From positions 430,001 through 494,000 of the forward strand of contig JAWQEG010000292.1 in assembly GCA_033782935.1 (NCBI GenBank): a stretch of DNA of 64,000 nt. The letters are read 5' to 3'. The stretch is from Petrolisthes cinctipes. Taxonomy: Eukaryota; Arthropoda; Malacostraca; Decapoda; Porcellanidae. Position numbers and translations under genes: made by a program. The notes beneath the pieces are model-generated. The model was given only the letters and a program-made list of their open reading frames with translations, was not told the DNA's origin and searched no databases. Below are positions 50,866 to 61,843 of the stretch, piece after piece; within the stretch, counting starts at the first letter, position 1, and every line of letters begins with the position of its first letter.

Positions 50866-52276
50866 CATGCCTACTCAGTGCTAGAATATTTTCAAAATAT
50901 AGGCTCAAAACATGCTAAAAATCGATATTTTAGGTGCGTAAAGGCGATATCTCAAATTCAGGCCCAAAACACCCGAAAATTAGATATTATGGGGTCCCAG
51001 AATCGATCTGTACATGCCTACTCCGTGTTAGAGTATTTACAAAATACAGGCCCAAAACATGCCCAAAATCAATGTTTTAGGTGCCCAAAAGTCGATATGT
51101 GCATGCATCTTCAGTACCCGTTTATATCTCAAATTCACGCTCAAAACACCGGAAAATTCGATATTTTGGGGTCATAGAAGCGATCTGTACATGCCTACTC
51201 CGTGTTAGAGATATTTCAAAATACATGCCGAAAACATGCTGAAAATCGATATTTTAGATGCCCAAAGTCAATATGTGCATGTATCTTCTGTACCCGTTTA
51301 TATCTCAAATTCAGGCTCAAAACACCCAAAAATTCAATATTTTGGGGTCCCAGAAGCAATCTGTATATGCCTACTCAGTGCTAGAATATTTTCAAACTAT
51401 AAGCTAAAAACATGCTAAAAATAGATCTTTTTGGTGCCAAAAGTCGATATCTCAAATTCAGTCCCAAAACACCCGAAAATTCGATATTTAGGTGTCCCAG
51501 AAGCGATCTGTACATGCCTACTCCGTGTTAGAGTATTTTCAAAATACAGGCCAAAAACATACTGAAAATCGATCTTTTAGGTGCCCAAAAGTCGATATGT
51601 GCATGCATCCTCTGTACCCGTTTATATCTCAAATTCTGGCCCTAAACACCCAAAAATTCAATATTTTGGGGTCACTGAAGCAATCTGTACATGCCTACTC
51701 AGTGCTAGAATATTTTCAAAATATAGGCTAAAAACATGCTATAAATCGATATTTTATGTGCCAATAAGTCGATATCCCAAATTAAGGCCTAAAACACCCG
51801 AAAATTCGATATTTAGGTTTCCCAGAAGCGATCTGTACATGCCTACTCCGTGTTAGAGTATTTTCAAAATACAGGCCCAAAACATGCTCAAAATCGATGT
51901 TTTAGGTGCCAAAAAGTCGATATGTGCATGCATCTTCAGTAACCGTTTATATCTCAAATTCAGGCTCAAAACACCCGAAAATCCGATATTTTCGGGTCCC
52001 AGAAGCGATCTGTACAAGCCTACTCCGTTTTAGAGTATTTTCAAAATACATGCCCAAAACATGCTGAAAATCGATATTTTAGATGCCCAAAGTCAATATG
52101 TGCATGTATCTTCTGTACCCGTTTATATCTCAAATTCAGGCTCAAAACACCCGAAAATTCAATATTTTGGGGTCCCAGAAGCAATCTGTACATGCCTACT
52201 CAGTGCTAGAATATTTTCAAAATATAGGCTAAAAACATGCTAAAAATCGATATTTTATGTGCCAAAAAGTCGATAT
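50866..52276 (+). repeat. Segment shared with 56839-58250 (offset 5973)
   Basis: Short junctions are at 50946, 51446, 51771 and 52272. Shared variants are TTCACGCTC, AACACCGGAAAATTCG, GTCATAGAAGCG, TTAGAGATATTTC, AAACTATAAGC, CAATAAGTCGATATCCC and AAATCCGATATTTTCGGG. Differences include a one-base loss in GCCAAAAGTCG near 51440 and AGGTTTCCCAG near 51815. Confidence 0.88.
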
Positions 52277-55200
52277 CTCAAATTCTGGCCCTAAACACCC
52301 GAAAATTCAATATTTTGGGGCCCCAGAAGCGATCTGTACATGCCTATTCAGTGCTAGAATGTTTTCAAAATATAGGCACAAAACATGCTCAAAATCGATA
52401 ATTTAGGTGCCCAAAAGTCGATATGTGCATGCATCTTCTGTACTCGTTTATATCTCAAATTCTGGCTCAAAACACCCGAAAAATTCGATATTTTGGGGTC
52501 CAAGAAGCGATCTGTACATGCCTACTCAGTGCTAGAATATTTTCAAAATATAGGCTCAAAACATGCTAAAAATCGATATTTTAGGTGCGTAAAGGCGATA
52601 TCTCAAATTAAGGCCCAAAACACCCTAAAATTCGATATTTAGGGGTCCCAGAAGGGATCTTTACATGCCTACTCCGTGTTAGAGTATTTTTAAAATACAG
52701 GCCAAAAACATACTGAAAATCGATCTTTTAGGTGCCAAAAAGTCGATATCTCAAATTCAGTCCCAAAACACCCGAAAATTCGATATTTAGGGGTCCCAGA
52801 AGCGATCTGTATATGCCTACTCCGTGTTAGAGTATTTTTAAAATACAGGCCAAAAACATACTGAAAATCGATCTTCTAGGTGCCCAAAAGTCGATATGTG
52901 CATGCATCTTCAGTACCCGTTTATATCTCAAATTCTGGCTCAAAACACCCGAAAATTCAATATTTTGGGGTCCCAGAAGCGATCTGTATATGCCTACTCA
53001 GTGCTAGAATGTTTTCAAAATATAGGCTCAAAACATGCTCAAAATCGATATTTTAGGTGCCCAAAAGTCGATATGTGCATGCATCTTCTGTACTCGTTTA
53101 TATCTCAAATTCAGGCTCAAAACACCCGAAAATTCAATATTTTGGGGTCCCAGAAGCAATCTGTACATGCCTACTCAGTGCTAGAATATTTTCAAAATAT
53201 AGGCTAAAAACATGCTAAAAATCGATATTTTAGGTGCGTAAAGCGATATCTCAAATTAAGGCCCAAAAATCCCGAAAATTCGATATTTTGGGGTCCCAGA
53301 AGCGATCTGTACATGCCTACTCCGTGTTAGAGTATTTTCAAAATACAGGCCAAAAACATACTGAAAATCGATCCTTTAGGTGCCCAAAAGTCGATATGTG
53401 CATGCATCTTCTGTACCCGTTTATATCTCAAATTCTGGCCCTAAACACCCGAAAATTCAATATTTTGGGGCCCCAGAAGCGATCTGTACATGTCTAATCA
53501 GTGCTAGAATATTTTCAAAATATAGGCTCAAAACATGCTAAAAATCGATATTTTAGGTGCCAAGAAGTCGATATCTCAAATTCAGTCCCAAAACACCTTA
53601 AAATTCGATATTTAGGGGTCCCAGAAGGGATCTGTATATGCCTACTCCGTGTTAGAGTATTTTCAACATACAGGCCAAAAACATACTGAAAATTGATCTT
53701 TTAAGTGCCGAAAAGTCGATATGTGCATCCATTTTCTGTACCCGTTTATATCTCAAATTCAGGCCCTAAACACCCGAAAATTCGATATTTTGGGGTCCCA
53801 TAAGCGATCTGTACATGCCTACTCCGTGTTAGCCTACTAAGTGCTAGAATGTTTTCAAAATATAGGCCCAAACATGCTCAAAATCGATATTCTAGGTTCC
53901 CAAAAGTCGATATGTGCATGCATCTTCAGTACCCGTTTATATCTCAAATTCACGCTCAAAACACCCGAAAATTCGATATTTTGGGGTCCCAGAAGCGATC
54001 TGTACATGCCTACTCCGTGTTAGAGTATTTTCAAAATACATGCCCAAAACATGCTGAAAATCGATATTTTAGATGCCCAAAGTCAATCGATATGTGCATG
54101 CATCTTCTGTACCCGTTTATATCTCAAATTCTGGCCCTAAACACCCGAAAATTCAATATTTTGGGGTCCCAGAAGCAATCTGTACATGCCTACTCAGTGC
54201 TAGAATATTTTCAAAATATAGGCTAAAAACATGCTAAAAATCGATATTTTATGTGCCAAAAAGTCGATATCTCAAATTAAGGCCCAAAACACCCGAAAAT
54301 TCGATATTTAGGGGTCCAAGAAGCGATCTGTACATGCCTACTTCGTGTTAGAGTATTTTTAAAATACAGGCCCAAAACATGCTCAAAATCGATGTTTTAG
54401 ATGCCCAAAGTCAATCCGTGCATGTATCTTCTGTACCCGTTTATATCTCAAATTCAGGCTCCAAACACCCGAAAATTCAATATTTTGGGGTCCCAGAAGC
54501 AATCTGTACAAGCCTACTCCGTTTTAGAGTATTTTCAAAATACATGCCCAAAACATGCTGAAAATCGATATTTTAGATGCCCAAAGTCAATATGTGCATG
54601 TATCTTCTGTACCCGTTTATATCTCAAATTCAGGATCAAAACACCCGAAAATTCGATATTTTAGGGTCCCAGAAGGGATCTTTACATGCCTACTCCGTGT
54701 TAGAGTATTTTCAAAATACAGGCCAAAAACATACTGAAAATCGATCTTTTAGGTGCCAAAAAGTCGATATCTCAAATTCAGTCCCAAAACACCAGAAAAT
54801 TCGATATTTAGGGGTCCCAGAAGCGACCTGTATATGCCTACTCTGTGTTAGAGTATTTTCAAAATACAGGCCAAAAACATACTGAAAATCGATCTTTTAG
54901 GAGCCCAAAAGTCGATATGTGCATGCATCTTCAGTACCCGTTTATATATCAAATTCTGGCTCAAAACACCCGAAAATTCAATATTTTGGGGTCCCAGAAG
55001 CAATCTGTACATGCCTACTCAGTGTTAGAGTATTTTCAAAATACAAGCCCAAAACATGCTGAAAATCGATATTTTATGTGCCAAAAAGTCGATATCTCAA
55101 ATTAAGGCCCAAAACACCCGAAAATTCGATATTTAGGGGTCCCAGAAGCGATCTGTACATGCCTACTCCGTGTTAGAGTATTTTCAAAATACAGGCCCAA

Positions 55201-56253
55201 AACATGCTCAAAATCGATGTTTTAGGAACCAAAAAGTCGATATGTGCATGCACCCTCAGTACCAGTTTATATCTCAAATTCAGGCTCAAAACACCCGAAA
55301 ATTCGATATTTTGGGGTCCCAGAAGCGATCTGTACATGCCTACTCCTTGTTAGAGTATTTTCAAAATACATGCCCAAAACATGTTGAAAATCGATATTTT
55401 AGATGCCCAAAGTCAATATGTGCATGTATCTTCTGTACCCGTTTATATCTCAAATTCAGGCTCAAAACACCCGAAAAATCAATATTTTGGGGTCCCAGAA
55501 GCAATCTGTACATGCCTATTCAGTGCTAGAATATTTTCAAAATATAGGCTAAAAACATGCTAAAAATCGATATTCTAGGTGTCAAAAAGTTGATATATCA
55601 AATTAAGGCCCAAAACACCCGAAAATTAGATATTTAGGGGTCCCAGAAGCTATCTGTACATGCCTACTCCGTGTTAGAGTATTTTTAAAATACAGGCCAA
55701 AAACATGCTCAAAATCGATGTTTTAGGGACCCAAAGTCAATCCGTGCATGTATCTTCTGTACCCGTTTATATCTCAAATTCAGGCTCAAAACACCCGAAA
55801 ATTCAATATTTTGAGGTCCCAGAAGCAATCTGGACATGCCTACTCAGTGCTAGAAATTTTTCAAAATTCAGGCCTAAAACATTCTGATAATCGAAATTTT
55901 TGGTGCCCAAAGTCAATATGTGTATGCATCTTCTATACTCGTTTATATCTCAAATTCAGGCTCAAAACACCCGAGAAATTCGATATTTTGGGGTCCCAGA
56001 AGGGATCTTTACATGCCTACTCCGTGTTAGAGTATTTTCAAAATACAGGCCAAAAACATACTGAAAATCGATCTTTTAGGTGCCAAAAAGTCGATATCTC
56101 AAATTCAGTCCCAAAACACCCGAAAATTCGATATTTAGGGGTCCCAGAAGCGATCTGTACATGCCTACTCTGTGTTAGAGTATTTTCAAAATACAGGCCA
56201 AAAACATACTGAAAATCGATCTTTTAGGTGCCCAAAAGTCGATATGTGCATGC
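52277..56253 (+). repeat. Segment of about 4 kb repeated at +11947 bp, copy 2
   Basis: Partner of 40331-44305. Short junctions are at 52597, 52745, 53245, 53570, 54266, 54766, 55091, 55592 and 56093; the first two form an S-S pair. It starts with an S monomer spliced to the TTCTGGCCC sequence that normally follows a long monomer, a visible recombination point. One-base insertions near 52480 and 55973 (CCCGAGAAATTCG) are specific to this copy and, for the latter, to 62.3 kb. Confidence 0.92.
53818..53847 (+). repeat. 15-bp micro-duplication, second copy
   Basis: Same CCTACTCCGTGTTAG then CCTACTAAGTGCTAG arrangement as at 41871, 11947 bases later, carried by the block duplication. Confidence 0.85.
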
Positions 56254-58250
56254 ATCTTCAGTACCCGTTTATATCTCAAATTCAGGCTCAAAACACCCGA
56301 AAATTCAATATTTTGGGGTCCCAGAAGCGATCTGTATATGCCTACTCAGTGCTAGAATGTTTTCAAAATATAGGCACAAAACATGCTCAAAATCGATATT
56401 TTAGGTGCCCAAAAGTCGATATGTGCATGCATCTTCTGTACTCGTTTATATCTCAAATTCAGGCTCAAAACACCCGAAAATTCGATATTTTGGGGTCCCT
56501 GAAGGGATCTTTACATGCCTACTCCGTGTTAGAGTATTTTCAAAATACAGGCCAAAAACATACTGAAAATCGATCTTTTAGGTGCCAAAAAGTCGATATC
56601 TCAAATTCAGTCCCAAAACACCCGAAAATTCGATATTTAGGGGTCCCAGAAGCGATCTGTACATGCCTACTCCGTGTTAGAGTATTTTCAAAATACAGGC
56701 CAAAAACATACTGAAAATCGATCTTTTAGGTGCCCAAAAGTCGATATGTGCATGCATCTTCTGTACCCGTTTATATCTCAAATTCTGGCCCTAAACACCC
56801 GAAAATTCAATATTTTGGGGTCCCAGAAGCAATCTGTACATGCCTACTCAGTGCTAGAATATTTTCAAAATATAGGCTCAAAACATGCTAAAAATCGATA
56901 TTTTAGGTGCGTAAAGGCGATATCTCAAATTCAGGCCCAAAACACCCGAAAATTCGATATTATGGGGTCCCAGAAGCGATCTGTACATGCCTACTCCGTG
57001 TTAGAGTATTTACAAAATACAGGCCCAAAACATGCTCAAAATCAATGTTTTAGGTGCCCAAAAGTCGATATGTGCATGCATCTTCAGTACCCGTTTATAT
57101 CTCAAATTCACGCTCAAAACACCGGAAAATTCGATATTTTGGGGTCATAGAAGCGATCTGTACATGCCTACTCCGTGTTAGAGATATTTCAAAATACATG
57201 CCCAAAACATGCTGAAAATCGATATTTTAGATGCCCAAAGTCAATATGTGCATGTATCTTCTGTACCCGTTTATATCTCAAATTCAGGCTCAAAACACCC
57301 AAAAATTCAATATTTTGGGGTCCCAGAAGCAATCTGTATATGCCTACTCAGTGCTAGAATATTTTCAAACTATAAGCTAAAAACATGCTAAAAATAGATC
57401 TTTTTGGTGCCAAAAAGTCGATATCTCAAATTCAGTCCCAAAACACCCGAAAATTCGATATTTAGGGGTCCCAGAAGCGATCTGTACATGCCTACTCCGT
57501 GTTAGAGTATTTTCAAAATACAGGCCAAAAACATACTGAAAATCGATCTTTTAGGTGCCCAAAAGTCGATATGTGCATGCATCCTCTGTACCCGTTTATA
57601 TCTCAAATTCTGGCCCTAAACACCCAAAAATTCAATATTTTGGGGTCCCTGAAGCAATCTGTACATGCCTACTCAGTGCTAGAATATTTTCAAAATATAG
57701 GCTAAAAACATGCTAAAAATCGATATTTTATGTGCCAATAAGTCGATATCCCAAATTAAGGCCTAAAACACCCGAAAATTCGATATTTAGGGGTCCCAGA
57801 AGCGATCTGTACATGCCTACTCCGTGTTAGAGTATTTTCAAAATACAGGCCCAAAACATGCTCAAAATCGATGTTTTAGGTGCCAAAAAGTCGATATGTG
57901 CATGCATCTTCAGTACCCGTTTATATCTCAAATTCAGGCTCAAAACACCCGAAAATCCGATATTTTCGGGTCCCAGAAGCGATCTGTACAAGCCTACTCC
58001 GTTTTAGAGTATTTTCAAAATACATGCCCAAAACATGCTGAAAATCGATATTTTAGATGTTCAAAGTCAATATGTGCATGTATCTTCTGTACCCGTTTAT
58101 ATCTCAAATTCAGGCTCAAAACACCCGAAAATTCAATATTTTGGGGTCCCAGAAGCAATCTGTACATGCCTACTCAGTGCTAAAATATTTTCAAAATATA
58201 GGCTAAAAACATGCTAAAAATCGATATTTTATGTGCCAAAAAGTCGATAT
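56254..58250 (+). repeat. Satellite shared with 50.9-52.3 kb and with the right edge of the window
   Basis: Short junctions are at 56595, 56919, 57420, 57745 and 58246. 56839-58250 pairs with 50866-52276 (offset 5973). Up to 57676 it also pairs with sequence 6324 bases later, which ends at the window edge. GGTCCCTGAAGGGATC near 56495 recurs at 62820. Confidence 0.9.
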
Positions 58251-59740
58251 CTCAAATTAAGGCCCAAAACTCCCGAAAATTTGATATTTAGGGGTCCCAG
58301 AAGCGATCTGTACATGCCTACTCAGTGCTAGAATGTTTTTAAAATATAGGCTCAAAACATACTCAAAATCGATATTTTAGGTGCCCAAAAGTCGATATGT
58401 GCATGCATCTACTGTACTCGTTTATATCTCAAATTCAGGCTCAAAACACCCGAAAAATCGATATTTTGGGGTCCCAGAAGCGATCTGTACATGCCTACTC
58501 AGTGCTAGAATATTTTCAAAATATAGGCTCAAAACATGCTAAAATCGATATTTTAGGTGCCCAAAGTCAATATGTGTATGCATCTTCTATACTCGTTTAT
58601 ATCTCAAATTCAGGCTCAAAACATCCGAAAATTCGAAATTTTGGGGTCCCAGCAGCGATCTGTACATGCTTACTCAGTGCTAGAATGTTTTCAAAATATA
58701 GGCTCAAAACATGCTCAAAATCGATATTTTAGGTGCCCAAAAGTCGATATGTGCATGCATCTTCTGTACTCGTTTATATCTCAAATTCAGGCTCAAAACA
58801 CCCGAAAATTCAATATTTTGGGGTCCCAGAAGCAATCTGTATATGCCTACTCAGTGCTAGAATATTTTCAAACTATAGGCCAAAAACATGCTAAAAATCG
58901 ATCTTTTTGATGCCAAAAAGTCGATATCTCAAATTCAGTCCCAAAACACCCGAAAATTCTATATTTAGGGGTCCCAGAAGCGATCTGTACATGCCTACTC
59001 CGTGTTAGAGTATTTTCAAAATACAGGCCAAAAACATACTGAAAATCGATCTTTTAGGTGCCCAAAAGTCGATATGTGCATGCATCTTCTGTTCCCGTTT
59101 ATATCTCAAATTCTGGCCCTAAACACCCGAAAATTCGATATTTTGGGGTCCCAGAAGCAATCTGTACATGCCTACTCAGTGCTAGAATATTTTCAAAATA
59201 TAGGCTAAAAAACATGCTAAAAACCGATATTTTAGGTGCCAAAAAGTCGATATCTCAAATTAAGGCCTAAAACACCCGAAAATTCGATATTTAGGGGTCC
59301 CAGAAGCGATCTGTACATGCCTACTCCGTGTTAGAGTATTTTCAAAATACAGGCCCAAAACATGCTCAAAATCGATGTTTTAGGTGCCAAAAAGTCGATA
59401 TGTGCATGCATCTTCAGTACCCGTTTATATCTCAAATTCATGCTCAAAACACCCAAAAATTCGATATTTTGGGGTCCCAGAAGCGATCTGTACATGCCTA
59501 CTCCGTGTTAGAGTATTTTCAAAATACATGCCCAAAACATGCTGAAAATCGATATTTTAGATGCCCAAAGTCAAAATGTGCTTGTATCTTATGTACCCAT
59601 TTATATCTCAAATTCAGGCACAAAACACCCGAAAATTCAATATTTTGGGGTCCCAGAAGTAATATGTATATGCCTACTCAGTGCTAGAATATTTTCAAAC
59701 TATAGGCTAAAAACATGCTAAAAATCGATATTTTAGGTGC
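58251..59740 (+). repeat. Mosaic of segments from 31-37 kb
   Basis: Short junctions are at 58923 and 59249. About 58370-58800 matches 31115-31545 and 44450-44880. From about 58850 to 59720 it matches 36920-37790 (offset 21928), including CTTTTTGATGCC, TTCTATATTTAGG, CTGTTCCCG and CTAAAAAACATGC. It therefore derives from the second copy of the 4830-bp pair, not the first. Confidence 0.87.
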
Positions 59741-61843
59741 GTAAAGGCGATATCTCAAATTAAGGCCCAAAACACCCGAAAATTCGATATTTAGGGGTCC
59801 CAGAAGCGATCTTTACATGCCTACTCCGTGTTAGAGTATTTTCAAAATACAGGCCAAAAACATACTGAAAATCGATCTTTTAGGTGCCAAAAAGTCGATA
59901 TCTCAAATTCAGTCCCAAAACACCCGAAAATTCGATATTTAAGGGTCCCAGACGCGATCTGTATATGCCTACTCTGTGTTAGAGTATTTTCAAAATACAG
60001 GCCAAAAACATACTGAAAATCGATCTTTTAGGTGCCCAAAAGTCGATATGTGCATGCATCTTCAGTACCCGTTTATATCTCAAATTCTGGCTCAAAACAC
60101 CCAAAAATTCAATATTTTGGGGTCCCAGAAGCGATCTGTATATGCCTACTCAGTGCTAGAATGTTTTCAAAATATAGGCACAAAACATGCTCAAAATCGA
60201 TATTTTAGGTGCCCAAAAGTCGATATGTGCATGCATCTTCTGTACTCGTTTATATCTCAAATTCAGGCTCAAAACACCCGAAAATTCAATATTTTGGGGT
60301 CCCAGAAGCAATCTGTACATGCCTACTCAGTGCTAGAATATTTTCAAAATATAGGCTAAAAACATGCTAAAAATCGATATTTTAGGTGCGTAAAGCGATA
60401 TCTCAAATTCAGGCCCAAAAATCCCGAAAATTCGATATTTTGGGGTCCCAGAAGCGATCTGTACATGCCTACTCCGTGTTAGAGTATTTTCAAAATACAG
60501 GCCAAAAACATACTTTAAATCGATCCTTTAGGTGCCCAAAAGTCGATATGTGCATGCATCTTCTATACCCGTTTATATCTCAAATTCTGGCCCTAAACAC
60601 CCGAAAATTCAATATTTTGGGGCCCCAGAAGCGATCTGTACATGCCAATTCAGTGCTAGAATGTTTTCAAAATATAGGCACAAAACATGCTCAAAATCGA
60701 TAATTTAGGTGCCCAAAAGTCGATATGTGCATGCGTCTTCTGTACTCGTTTATATCTCAAATTCTTTCTCAAAACACCCGAAAATTCGATATTTTGGGGT
60801 CCAAGAAGCGATCTGTACATGCCTACTCAGTGCTAGAATATTTTCAAAATATAGGCTCAAAACATGCTAAAAATCGATATTTTAGGTGCGTAAAGGCGAT
60901 ATCTCAAATTAAGGCCCAAAAATCCCGAAAATTCGATATTTTGGGGTCCCAGAAGCGATCTGTACATGCCTACTCCGTGTTAGAGTATTTTCAAAATACA
61001 GGCCAAAAATATACTGAAAATCGATCCTTTAGGTGCCCAAAAGTCGATATGTGCATGCATCTTCTGTACCCGTTTATATCTCAAATTCTGGCCCTAAACA
61101 CCCGAAAATTCAATATTTTGGGGCCCAAGAAGCGATCTGTACATGTCTAATCAGTGCTAGAATATTTTCAAAATATAGGCTCAAAACATGCTAAAAATCG
61201 ATATTTTAGGTGCCAAGAAGTCGATATCTCAAATTCAGTCCCAAAACACCCTAAAATTCGATATTTAAGGGTCCCAGAAGGGATCTGTACATGCCTACTC
61301 CTTGTTAGAGTATTTTCAACATACAGGCCAAAAACATACTGAAAATTGATCTTTTAAGTGCCGAAAAGTCGATATGTGCATCAATATTCTGTACCCGTTT
61401 ATATCTCAAATTCAGGCCCTAAACACCCGAAAATTCGATATTTTGGGGTCCCATAAGCGATCTGTACATGCCTACTCCGTGTTAGCCTACTAAGTGCTAG
61501 AATGTTTTCAAAATATAGGCCCAAACATGCTCAAAATCGATATTCTAGGTTCCCAAAAGTCGATATGTGCATGCATCTTCAGTACCCGTTTATATCTCAA
61601 ATTCAGTCCCAAAACACCCGAAAATTCTATATTTAGGGGTCCCAGAAGCGATACGTACACGCCTACTCCGTGTTAGAGTATTTTCAAAATACAGGCCAAA
61701 AACATACTGAAAATCGATCTTTTAGGTGCCCAAAAGTCGATATGTGCATGCATCTTCTGTACCCATTTATATCTCAAATTCTGGCCCTAAACACCCGAAA
61801 ATTCAATATTTTGGGGTCCCAGTAGCAATCTGTACATGCCTAC
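59741..61843 (+). repeat. Mosaic of segments seen at 34.6, 40.4, 47.8 and 53.4 kb
   Basis: Short junctions are at 59749, 59897, 60397, 60898 and 61223; the first two form an S-S pair. 59950-60410 resembles 34700-35150 and 49530-49985; 60590-60900 resembles 40370-40660 and 47720-48010; 61010-61600 matches 53357-53950 (offset 7653). About 61600-61850 matches 30170-30420 (CAGTAGCAATC, CTGTACCCATTTATATC) with private changes GATACGTACACGCC. Confidence 0.87.
61471..61500 (+). repeat. 15-bp micro-duplication, third copy
   Basis: Same arrangement as at 41871 and 53818, showing that all three blocks descend from one recombined monomer. Confidence 0.85.
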
